Shown here: positions 1 to 7,018 of the stretch, piece by piece
How positions within the stretch are numbered: position 1 is the stretch's first letter
Layout of the letters: each line of letters begins with the position of its first letter
Assembly: GCA_934373455.1 (NCBI GenBank)
Contig: CAKRON010000051.1
Coordinates: 1-19,134, forward strand
Reading direction: 5' to 3'
DNA length: 19,134 bases
DNA from: an uncultured Marvinbryantia sp.
Lineage (GTDB): Bacteria; Bacillota; Clostridia; Lachnospirales; Lachnospiraceae
Made by a program: the position numbers and the translations under genes
The notes under the pieces: generated by a model
What the model was told of the DNA's origin: nothing
What the model saw: the letters and a program-made list of their open reading frames with translations, nothing else
Databases searched by the model: none

Positions 1-76
1 ATTGAAACCGCCGTGTACCGAACGGTACGCACGGTGATGTGAGAGGACGGCGGTTAGTCACCGCCTCCTACTCGAT
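1..76 (+). mobile_element. 3' end of a group II intron (domains V and VI)
   Basis: This is the catalytic tail of a self-splicing retroelement whose body and any intron-encoded reverse transcriptase lie left of the window. Domain V: CCGTG (11-15) pairs with CACGG (30-34), TACC (16-19) pairs with GGTA (24-27), the loop is GAAC (20-23), and the two-base bulge CG (28-29) is the hallmark of the fold. Domain VI: GAG (41-43) pairs with CTC (71-73), AGG (44-46) with CCT (67-69), and GGCGGT (49-54) with ACCGCC (60-65). A single unpaired A70, in the position of the branch-point adenosine, interrupts the lower stem. The intron most likely ends after GAT (74-76), since bacterial group II introns usually end in AY a few bases past domain VI. 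The structure is read directly from the sequence; the exact splice site is inferred. Intron class cannot be assigned without the upstream part. Confidence 0.88.
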
Positions 77-85
77 TCTGGAATA

Positions 86-868
86 ATGTATTGGATAAAA
101 GAAATGGGAAATATTCATAAGATAAAAGAACAATTTGATGGAAGATTACGGGAGACAATGGGAGATAAAATTACAGAAAGAGTGAAAGACAGTCGACTGG
201 TAGATAATATTTTGACTAATGAGAAGATCATGGACCGAATCTCAAAACGTATGGAGCCAATAGAGCGAATGAATGCTTACTATCGTTGTGCGATTATGGA
301 AATTGAGACGAAGTTCAAAGTACTTAGTGAACAGTTTTCTTTAAAATACGACAGAAATCCGATTGAGACAATCAAAAGTCGCTTAAAATCACAGGACAGT
401 ATTCTGAAGAAAATGAATAGAAAAGGAATACCGATCTCTTTGGAGAATATTGAAAATGAGATCGATGATATCGCAGGTGTCCGCGTGATCTGTTCTTTTG
501 TGGAAGATGTGTATATGCTTGCAGACTGCCTGCTTCAGCAGGACGATATTATTTTGCTGAAAAAGAAGGACTATATCAAACATCCTAAGGAAAGCGGATA
601 CCGCAGTCTTCATTTGATTGTACAGGTGCCGATTTTTTTACAAAATGAAAAAAAGCCAATGAAGGTAGAAGTGCAGATTCGTACTCTGGCAATGGATTTG
701 TGGGCCAGTCAGGAACATAAACTTCGCTATAAAAAGAGTATTCCGGAAGACGAGGAAGAATCTATCAGCAAGGAACTGGCAGAATGTGCACAGATATTGT
801 CATCCGTAGACGAACGTATGCAGGCGCTGCGAACGAAATTAAGTGAATCCAGATTTCAGGAAGATTGA
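86..868 (+). CDS. RelQ-type small alarmone synthetase ((p)ppGpp synthetase)
   Basis: Transfers pyrophosphate from ATP to the 3'-OH of GDP/GTP to make (p)ppGpp, the stringent-response alarmone, in the cytoplasm. The 260-residue protein carries a RelA/SpoT synthetase domain from about residue 55 to 215: a basic segment with KSRLK (97-101), DDIAGVRVIC (127-136, metal-binding Asp128), KESGYRSLH (168-176) and EVQIRTLAMDLWASQEH (195-211, catalytic Glu195). No HD hydrolase, TGS or ACT domain is present, so it is a synthetase-only enzyme close to B. subtilis RelQ/YjbM (211 aa), with an extra N-terminal stretch of about 50 residues. A C-terminal helix (221-260) matches the family's oligomerisation region. 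The start is uncertain: ATG at 86 has only a weak GGA upstream, because the group II intron ends just 9 nt before it. ATG at 104 and 158 (GGGAG upstream) are alternatives. Likely cotranscribed with the LysR gene 10 nt downstream. Confidence 0.9.
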   Translation: MYWIKEMGNIHKIKEQFDGRLRETMGDKITERVKDSRLVDNILTNEKIMDRISKRMEPIERMNAYYRCAIMEIETKFKVLSEQFSLKYDRNPIETIKSRLKSQDSILKKMNRKGIPISLENIENEIDDIAGVRVICSFVEDVYMLADCLLQQDDIILLKKKDYIKHPKESGYRSLHLIVQVPIFLQNEKKPMKVEVQIRTLAMDLWASQEHKLRYKKSIPEDEEESISKELAECAQILSSVDERMQALRTKLSESRFQED

Positions 869-878
869 GGGAACCATT

Positions 879-1796
879 ATGACATTAATGCAATTAAATT
901 ACATCATCACTATTTCTGAGACGGGTTCTTTAAATAAAGCATCTGAGTTGCTATACGTATCGCAGCCGTCTTTAACCAGTGCAGTGAAAGAACTGGAAAA
1001 AGAACTGGGAATTATAATTTTCAATCGAAGTGGAAAAGGCGTAACCCTTACCAATGATGGAGCGGAATTCCTTCTTCATGCAAAAGAAATCTATGGGCAG
1101 TACCAAAGCGTAATGGAAAAGTACGGAAAAGGTGGATCTTATAAGAAAAAATTTGGAGTATCCACACAGCACTACTCTTTTGCAGTGAAAGCTTTTGTGG
1201 ATATGGTGAAAAGTTATGATATGTCCCAGTATGAGTTTGCAATTCGAGAGACAAAGACGAGAGATGTGATCAGCGATGTCAGCACAATGAGAAGTGAAAT
1301 CGGCGTATTGTATCTCTGTGATTTCAATCGTAAGGCGATCCAGAAGCTGCTCAGTTCAGCGGGACTGGAGTTTCACCATCTGATTGACTGCCAGGCATAT
1401 GTATATCTGTGGAAAAATCATCCACTGGCGAAAGAAAAGTCCATTTGTTTTGAGCAGCTGGACCCATATCCGTGTCTTTCCTTTGAGCAGGGAGACAATG
1501 GATCTTTTTATTTCGCAGAAGAAATATTGTCCACCAATGAATACTCCAGAGTGATCAAAGCAAATGACCGTGCTACTATGCTGAATCTGATGGTAGGGTT
1601 AAATGGATATACGCTTTGCTCCGGCATTATCTGCGAGGAATTAAATGGAACAGATTATATTGCAGTTCCATTTTCCGACGACGAATACAACCATAATACC
1701 ACGATGGAGATTGGATATATCGTAAGAAAAAACATGGCACTCAGCAATATGGGGAATCTGTATATAGAAAAGATTCAGAACTATCTTGGGCAATGA
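879..1796 (+). CDS. LysR-family transcriptional regulator
   Basis: A DNA-binding regulator of 305 residues, the usual LysR length. The N-terminal winged helix-turn-helix (about residues 1-60) contains the family hallmarks ISETGSLNKASELLYVSQPS and a following segment with LEKELG and FNRSGKGVTLT. The remainder is a periplasmic-binding-protein-like effector domain (about 90-300). I chose ATG 879 over the in-frame ATG at 843 because GAGGGA ends about 7 nt upstream and because LysR proteins normally begin a few residues before this helix. The 843 start would also overlap relQ. It follows the alarmone synthetase by 10 nt, so the two are probably one transcript. LysR genes often sit divergent to their target, but no divergent gene is visible here: the neighbour on the right is convergent. 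The effector and target cannot be named from sequence. Confidence 0.9.
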   Translation: MTLMQLNYIITISETGSLNKASELLYVSQPSLTSAVKELEKELGIIIFNRSGKGVTLTNDGAEFLLHAKEIYGQYQSVMEKYGKGGSYKKKFGVSTQHYSFAVKAFVDMVKSYDMSQYEFAIRETKTRDVISDVSTMRSEIGVLYLCDFNRKAIQKLLSSAGLEFHHLIDCQAYVYLWKNHPLAKEKSICFEQLDPYPCLSFEQGDNGSFYFAEEILSTNEYSRVIKANDRATMLNLMVGLNGYTLCSGIICEELNGTDYIAVPFSDDEYNHNTTMEIGYIVRKNMALSNMGNLYIEKIQNYLGQ

Positions 1797-1927
1797 AAGC
1801 CAAGGCAAGCCAGGGCGGGGCGAAGCCAATGGGGACGGAGTTAATGGCTCTTTAGAGCCATTAACTCCGTCCCCGCTGGCTGAGAGCCATTAACTCCGTC
1901 CCCGCTGGCTGCCCGCCCCTGCTGGCT
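1797..1927. repeat. GC-rich palindromic/direct-repeat element between convergent genes
   Basis: This fills the whole gap between the stops of the LysR gene and nagA. A perfect 21-nt inverted repeat occupies 1831-1851 and 1854-1874 (left arm starts GGGGACGGAG, right arm ends CTCCGTCCCC). The right half is then repeated exactly as a 28-nt direct repeat: 1854-1881 and 1883-1910, separated by one base. The left arm can therefore pair with either right arm. Flanking stretches extend the symmetry: AGCC (1824-1827) pairs with GGCT (1878-1881), and AAGCCAG near 1807 pairs with CTGGCTT at 1922-1928. The base composition is clearly richer in G and C than the coding sequence around it. It could serve as a bidirectional transcription stop or mRNA 3'-end stabiliser, although no U-tract follows. 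Its compact palindromic form resembles REP-like elements mobilised by Y1 (RAYT) transposases; that identification is inference. Confidence 0.8.
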
Positions 1928-3064
1928 TCACGCCCGGTTTCCCCGGCAGTAAGTTGCTGCCACAGAATAATCATCTTCCAAAACCACAAGGTCTGCATCA
2001 TATCCGGTGCAGATTTTTCCTTTTCTATGATCCACCTTTAAAATACGTGCCGGATTTAAGGTACAGGAATGAATAGCGGTAAATACAGGAACTCCTGCTT
2101 CTTCAATCAGCACACGAAGTCCCTGGTTCATTGCCATGGTACTTCCGGCAATCGTATCAGTGCCGGACAGTCGTGCCAGACCGTCTTCGCCCACTTCTAT
2201 ATCATGTCCGCCCAGCTGATAATGTCCGCCGGCCGGCGCATGTTTTACTCTAAGAGAATCGGAAATCATAATACTGCGTTCAGGGCCCTTTGCCTGGAAG
2301 AAAATTCCAAGAGCAGCCGGATGAGAATGATGTCCATCACAGATAATCTCACCATACAGGTCGTGAATGCGAAGCGCAGCGCCAACCAGTCCCGGATTGC
2401 GGTGATGGAGAGGAGTCATACCATTGTATACATGAGTCATGGATGAAGCTCCATTTGCAACTGCCATCAGAGCTGTTTCATAATCTGATGAGGAATGCCC
2501 CATACTGACAACAACACCATGATCTGCACAGTATTTTGTTAAAGCGAAATTCTCATCATGCTCAGGACTGAGGGTAATATACTTAATCCAGCCTTTTGCG
2601 GCATCCTGGTAAATTCGGAACTGTTCCACAGTAGGAACTGCAATCGCTTCCGGTGGCTGTGCTCCCTTATAATTCATATCCAGAAATGGTCCTTCAAAAT
2701 GGATACCAAGAATTTCGGCACCTTCATAACCGTTTTCAATGACAGAAGCCACATTGGCAGCAGCTTTTGTCAGAACATCCGGCATTTGGGTAACGGTGGT
2801 CGGGAGAAATGAGGTCACACCTTCTTCCGGGATATGGGAGGTCCAATAAGCCAGACCATCAGGGTCAGCATCATTGGTATCAAATCCATAGGCACCATGC
2901 GTATGAATATCAATAAAACCAGGAAGGATACGAAGATTTCCCCAGTCTTCATCACAGGATACCGTGCCCCATGGGAATATGTTTGTAATTTTCTGATTCG
3001 TTAATTCGATCTGGGCAGGAATAAACTGACCTGCAATCCAGACACGTTTGCTTTGTAAAATCAT
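1928..3064 (-). CDS. nagA: N-acetylglucosamine-6-phosphate deacetylase
   Basis: Hydrolyses GlcNAc-6-phosphate to glucosamine-6-phosphate and acetate in the cytoplasm, the committed step of amino-sugar catabolism. The 378 residues match the family length. The amidohydrolase TIM-barrel motifs are in order: HTHG (54-57, metal HxH), HFEGPF (122-127, metal Glu124), GHS (His190), THVYNGM (210-216, His211), a DGHHSHP segment (243-249) and the catalytic Asp269 in ISDS. A C-terminal TGYDADLVVLE strand completes the composite beta-sandwich. The start is supported by AAGGAG about 7 nt upstream on the minus strand. It lies 38 nt after nagB in the same direction, so the two form a nagB-nagA operon whose products act consecutively. 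Its stop codon is immediately beside the palindromic element at 1797-1927. Confidence 0.97.
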   Translation of the reverse strand: MILQSKRVWIAGQFIPAQIELTNQKITNIFPWGTVSCDEDWGNLRILPGFIDIHTHGAYGFDTNDADPDGLAYWTSHIPEEGVTSFLPTTVTQMPDVLTKAAANVASVIENGYEGAEILGIHFEGPFLDMNYKGAQPPEAIAVPTVEQFRIYQDAAKGWIKYITLSPEHDENFALTKYCADHGVVVSMGHSSSDYETALMAVANGASSMTHVYNGMTPLHHRNPGLVGAALRIHDLYGEIICDGHHSHPAALGIFFQAKGPERSIMISDSLRVKHAPAGGHYQLGGHDIEVGEDGLARLSGTDTIAGSTMAMNQGLRVLIEEAGVPVFTAIHSCTLNPARILKVDHRKGKICTGYDADLVVLEDDYSVAATYCRGNRA

Positions 3065-3102
3065 GGCGAACTCCTTTAAGTATGCGTGATTAGTATGATG
3101 GT

Positions 3103-3834
3103 TTATGAGTTCATTTTGCTCAATGCAGCTTCATCGGCCACAATTGTTACATCGTTATGAAGCTGAAGAATAGATGCAGGAACAGCAGGGGTTACAGGAC
3201 CCTGGAATGCTGTTTTTACAATTTCAGCTTTGTCTTCTCCGGAAACAACAAGGAGAATCTTCTTCGCCTGCATAATCGTTTTGATTCCCATAGTATAAGC
3301 CTGACGAGGTACATCCTCTTCTCTCTCGAAGAAACGCTTATTGGCTTCAATGGTGCGTTCTGTCAGATCTACACAGTGTGTTTCTTTTTCAAAAACAGAA
3401 CCTGGTTCATTAAATCCGATGTGTCCGTTGTGACCAAGACCGAGAAGCTGAAGATCAATACCGCCCACTTCACGAATGATCTCATTATATCTTGTGCAGG
3501 CATGTTCGCTGTCAGGATCGGTACCGTCCGGGACAAAAGTTCTGGATTTATCAATGTTGATATGATCAAAGAAATTATGATTCATAAAATAACGATAGCT
3601 CTGATCATTGTCCCCGGAAAGACCTCTGTATTCATCAAGATTGACAGAAGTTACCTTGGAAAAATCCAGATCACCTTTGTTATACCATTCAATCAGCTGC
3701 TTGTAAGTGCCGATTGGAGTAGATCCGGTAGCAAGACCCAGTACACAGTCAGGCTTCATAATGACTTGGGCAGAAATAATATTTGCAGCTTTACGACTCA
3801 TAGAAGCGTAATCTGAAGTACGATAAATAACCAT
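3103..3834 (-). CDS. nagB: Glucosamine-6-phosphate deaminase
   Basis: Converts glucosamine-6-phosphate to fructose-6-phosphate and ammonia, feeding amino sugars into glycolysis. The 243 residues fit the short, monomeric Bacillus-type NagB; the E. coli allosteric enzyme is about 266. Visible motifs: GLATGSTP (33-40, phosphate binding), SVNLDEY (63-69, catalytic Asp67) and LGLGHNGHIGFNEPG (131-145, with ring-opening His138 and Glu143). The final residues are SKMNS, with no allosteric extension. The ribosome site is a G-rich AGGGGG about 9 nt upstream of the ATG. It is first in the nagB-nagA pair. The 126-nt leader contains a terminator-like hairpin that probably belongs to the gene upstream. 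I see no unambiguous promoter or NagR-type operator. Confidence 0.97.
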   Translation of the reverse strand: MVIYRTSDYASMSRKAANIISAQVIMKPDCVLGLATGSTPIGTYKQLIEWYNKGDLDFSKVTSVNLDEYRGLSGDNDQSYRYFMNHNFFDHINIDKSRTFVPDGTDPDSEHACTRYNEIIREVGGIDLQLLGLGHNGHIGFNEPGSVFEKETHCVDLTERTIEANKRFFEREEDVPRQAYTMGIKTIMQAKKILLVVSGEDKAEIVKTAFQGPVTPAVPASILQLHNDVTIVADEAALSKMNS

Positions 3835-3891
3835 AATAAAAAACCCCCTGAAGTAAAATTTGTATATCTATATCTTACCTTTTATCGGCAT

Positions 3892-3931
3892 AAAAAACAA
3901 CCCGAAAAGGTATGAAGATCGTTTTCTGTTG
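3892..3931 (-). terminator. Probable intrinsic terminator of the transglutaminase-like gene
   Basis: On the minus strand, CAAC (complement of 3928-3931) and GAAAA (3922-3926) pair with TTTTC (3904-3908) and GTTG (3898-3901) around a 13-nt loop, then six T (3892-3897) follow. The stem is interrupted by a 1x2 internal loop and is AT-rich, so this is a moderate terminator. It lies about 30 nt after the stop of the upstream gene and 60 nt before nagB. A TATACT hexamer immediately upstream (complement of 3935-3940) would start transcription inside the hairpin, which makes it doubtful as the nag promoter. Confidence 0.45.
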
Positions 3932-3960
3932 CACAGTATAATGCCTGATACATTAGAATT

Positions 3961-5154
3961 TCAGGTGAGATTAACTGTGACACTAACCAGATAATACCCT
4001 CCGGTCAGATTGAGGGAACTGGTATGGATAGAAAAGTTGTAGCCGTTCAGATATAATGCATCTGCGACCACAGAAAGATAGCCGTCCACATAATTTTCAT
4101 CATGAAGAATGGCATCATTACATTCGGAATTATAGACAGCAAAATGAAAGGTATGCTCACCGGTACCGTATTGGATCATCAGCTGCTGCATACCGGCATA
4201 ATATTGAGAAATATCCGAGATATGCCAGATAGAATTATAATCCTCCATCCCGGTTAAGGCTCCAAGCTCAGCAGGAAGACCATAGAGTGCTTCATAAGAG
4301 TAAGAATAACTGTCACAGACAGGCATGAAGCGGCAGTCTTCATCCCGAATATGTGTCTCCGAAAAAGAAGTATCATAATCAGAGCGGTTATACTGGGCAT
4401 AGCTGATCAATCCGGTGCTTTGCAGGCTGGTATCATCCCAGGTGAGATCTACATTATAATAACTGCCATCTAGCAGGACAATATTCCAGGCATGGGAATC
4501 CCAGCCATTATCTGCTGAAGAACTGCTAAGAGCAGATCCTTCACAATAATAGCATGGAACACCAAGAGACGTCATCAGATATTGAAATGCTCTGGCATAT
4601 CCCGCACAGACTGTTTCCTGCTGACAGAGAGCACTGTAAAGGGTCTGATTATAATCACTTTCACTGGAATAGGAAATCATAGATGCCAGTCGATCATGAA
4701 CATATTTTTCCTGTTGCCAGTCCGGAAGATCGTAGAGATCCCCAATCAGTGCATCACGCTGACTTTCCAGATAACTTCGATTGTCTTCCAGATTGTCAGC
4801 AAGATCATTAAAATCAGCAGTAATGACAGTGACTTCTTCCCATCCTGTCAGATGCTGCCGATATTCATATTGAAAACTTTCTTGCAGCCAGAACAGCTGT
4901 GGCTGATCTTTGCATACGGCATGCATAATGCGGTCGGCACTGTCCAGAGAAATGATACGGTTTGGAGAAAATGAAGGATTTCCGGAAGAAAAAGTATCTA
5001 CGGCTTGGACGTAAACAGCCTGTTCATCTTCTGTCAATTGGGCATAATAAATAAACAGCTGCGGATCAAGATCATATTCATCAGATTCGGCAGCTGCCCA
5101 TAACGGAAAACACAGGCAAAATAAGATCATTGTTAATAAAAAATTCTTTCTCAT
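3961..5154 (-). CDS. Secreted transglutaminase-like (cysteine protease fold) protein
   Basis: An exported protein of 397 residues from the preferred start. Residues 1-22 form a signal peptide (MRKN, then a hydrophobic run ending PLWAAA) with likely cleavage at AAA|ES. There is no lipobox. The middle holds a transglutaminase-like core with the triad in order: Cys183 in QETVCAGYARAFQ, His221 in DSHAWN and Asp236 in YYNVDLTWDD. In bacteria this fold usually acts as a peptidase or amidase on cell-surface peptides rather than a cross-linker. The region after about residue 260 is unassigned. A longer reading from TTG at 5184 exists but has no ribosome site and adds residues before the signal peptide. 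ATG 5160 has only 3 nt between GGA and the start, while ATG 5154 has 9, so I chose 5154. It is divergent from the ABC exporter genes; its substrate is unknown. Confidence 0.82.
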   Translation of the reverse strand: MRKNFLLTMILFCLCFPLWAAAESDEYDLDPQLFIYYAQLTEDEQAVYVQAVDTFSSGNPSFSPNRIISLDSADRIMHAVCKDQPQLFWLQESFQYEYRQHLTGWEEVTVITADFNDLADNLEDNRSYLESQRDALIGDLYDLPDWQQEKYVHDRLASMISYSSESDYNQTLYSALCQQETVCAGYARAFQYLMTSLGVPCYYCEGSALSSSSADNGWDSHAWNIVLLDGSYYNVDLTWDDTSLQSTGLISYAQYNRSDYDTSFSETHIRDEDCRFMPVCDSYSYSYEALYGLPAELGALTGMEDYNSIWHISDISQYYAGMQQLMIQYGTGEHTFHFAVYNSECNDAILHDENYVDGYLSVVADALYLNGYNFSIHTSSLNLTGGYYLVSVTVNLT

Positions 5155-5202
5155 ATTCATATATCCAGTATAAAAAAATTCCAATAAAAAAGCAATGTTG
5201 GT

Positions 5203-5231
5203 TTGTAAAAACCGATGTATCCGAGTATAAT
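5203..5231 (+). promoter_or_regulatory. Sigma-A-type promoter for the ABC exporter / GH3 operon
   Basis: TTGTAA (5203-5208, 4 of 6 to TTGACA) and a perfect TATAAT (5226-5231) are separated by exactly 17 nt. Transcription would start near 5238, about 23 nt before the first start codon. The spacing and the fit to the start of a tandem gene run make this one of the clearest promoters in the window. Confidence 0.75.
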
Positions 5232-5260
5232 AAAAAGAAAAACTTAAAGGGGAAGAGATT

Positions 5261-7018
5261 TTGAGAGCACTTTTAAAGTATTTGAGAAATTACAAAAAAG
5301 AGACGATTCTTGCGCCACTATTCAAGCTGCTGGAAGCGTCTTTTGAATTGTTTGTGCCGCTTGTTATGGCAGCAATCATCGACTATGGTATCGGAAAATC
5401 TGATATCAGGTATGTGCTGAAAATGGGCGGTGTGTTGATTGCACTTGGTATCATTGGTCTGGTATGTTCGATTACCGCTCAGTATTTTGCAGCAAAGGCT
5501 GCAACAGGATTTTCCACAGAATTGCGGCATGAATTGTTTGAACATATTCAGAATCTGTCTTATACCAGGATGGATACCATAGGAACCTCGACATTAATTA
5601 CCAGAATGACCAGTGATATTAATCAGGTTCAGTCAGGAGTCAATCTGGTACTGAGACTTTTTCTGCGGTCACCATTTATTGTATTTGGGGCAATGGTGAT
5701 GGCATTTACCGTGGATGTAAAAGCAGCGCTTGTGTTTGTAGTGGCAATTCCATTGTTATCACTGGTGGTATTTGGCATTATGTTGATTACGATGCCATTG
5801 TACCGAAAGGTACAGTCTAATCTTGACGCAGTTCTTGGAGTAACCAGAGAGAATCTGACCGGTGTCCGGGTCATTCGTGCATTTAATAAAGAGGCAGATG
5901 AGAAGAAGAGATTTGAGCAACAGAATCAGATGCTGACAGATGCCCAGAAGTTTGTAGGTAAGATTTCCGGTTTGATGAATCCTGTAACCTATATCATTGT
6001 AAATGGTGCATTGATTGTGTTGATTTATACAGGTGCACTTCGGGTAGACGCCGGCATTATAACTCAGGGAGCAGTGGTAGCACTGGTCAATTATATGAAT
6101 CAGATTCTGGTTGAACTGGTAAAACTTGCAAATCTGATCATTACGGTAACAAAAGCAGTAGCCTGCGGTAACCGTATTCAAAGTGTATTTGAGGAAGAAA
6201 CCGGAATGTCAGAAGGAAACCTTACATGGCCGGAAGAAGAACAGCATACTATGCCGGTGGTGGAGTTTGATCATGTGAATCTGCGATATGCAGGCTCAGG
6301 TGAAGATTCCCTGACAGATATCAGTTTTCGTGCTATGCCGGGACAGACGATCGGTATTATTGGCGGAACAGGCTCAGGTAAATCTTCGGTCGTAAATCTG
6401 ATTCCAAGATTTTACGATGCAACAGAGGGCACAGTGCGCATTTATGGAAAAGATGCAAAGGAGTATAAAATAGAAGATCTGCGTTCCCATATCGGAGTGG
6501 TACCGCAAAAGGCAGTATTATTTCAGGGAACCATTGCACAGAATCTGCGATGGGGAAAAGAGACAGCTTCAGATGCTGAGCTGGAGAAAGCCATTGAGAT
6601 TTCGCAGGCAAAAGAATTCGTGGATGAGAAAGAGAATCGGCTGGATTATCAGATAGAGCAAAGCGGAAAGAATTTATCCGGTGGACAGCGACAGCGACTT
6701 ACCATCGCAAGAGCGCTGGTGAGAAATCCGGAGATTCTGATTTTGGATGACAGTGCATCTGCACTGGACTTTGCTACCGATGCTAAACTGCGCAAAGCCA
6801 TACGTCAGATGGACAGCCATCCGGTTGTATTTATCGTATCCCAGAGAGCTTCTTCCATACAGTATGCAGATCAGATTCTGGTGCTGGATGACGGAGAACT
6901 GGTTGGTATCGGAACACATGCAGAACTGATGAATAGCTGTGAGATCTACAGGGAGATTTATGAATCACAGTTTGAGACAAAAAAGAAAGGGGTGATGGAG
7001 CATGGCACAGACAGATAA
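5261..7018 (+). CDS. Heterodimeric ABC exporter, degenerate-site subunit
   Basis: A half-transporter of 585 residues: a transmembrane domain with about six helices (1-310), then a nucleotide-binding domain (about 333-570). ATPase motifs: Walker A GGTGSGKSS (368-376), Q-loop VVPQ (413-416), signature LSGGQ (472-476) and Walker B ILILDD (492-497). The catalytic Glu is replaced by Asp497, and the switch His is replaced by Gln528 (FIVSQR). Those substitutions mark the subunit that provides the non-hydrolysing Walker face in heterodimeric exporters such as TM287/288, LmrCD and BmrCD, so it should pair with the next gene product. The start is TTG 5261, supported by AAAGGGGA about 8 nt upstream. It overlaps the partner gene by 17 nt. 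The likely role is export of drugs, lipids or peptides; the substrate cannot be told from sequence. Confidence 0.94.
   Translation: MRALLKYLRNYKKETILAPLFKLLEASFELFVPLVMAAIIDYGIGKSDIRYVLKMGGVLIALGIIGLVCSITAQYFAAKAATGFSTELRHELFEHIQNLSYTRMDTIGTSTLITRMTSDINQVQSGVNLVLRLFLRSPFIVFGAMVMAFTVDVKAALVFVVAIPLLSLVVFGIMLITMPLYRKVQSNLDAVLGVTRENLTGVRVIRAFNKEADEKKRFEQQNQMLTDAQKFVGKISGLMNPVTYIIVNGALIVLIYTGALRVDAGIITQGAVVALVNYMNQILVELVKLANLIITVTKAVACGNRIQSVFEEETGMSEGNLTWPEEEQHTMPVVEFDHVNLRYAGSGEDSLTDISFRAMPGQTIGIIGGTGSGKSSVVNLIPRFYDATEGTVRIYGKDAKEYKIEDLRSHIGVVPQKAVLFQGTIAQNLRWGKETASDAELEKAIEISQAKEFVDEKENRLDYQIEQSGKNLSGGQRQRLTIARALVRNPEILILDDSASALDFATDAKLRKAIRQMDSHPVVFIVSQRASSIQYADQILVLDDGELVGIGTHAELMNSCEIYREIYESQFETKKKGVMEHGTDR

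Noticed and set aside
1854..1910. Short CRISPR-like array from the 28-nt direct repeat
   Set aside because: Only two full units with a 1-nt gap, so there is no spacer, and no cas genes are in the window.
3911..3927. Catabolite-repression (cre) site before nagB
   Set aside because: ATGAAGATCGTTTTCT resembles cre only if one base is treated as an insertion. The match to the core is too poor.
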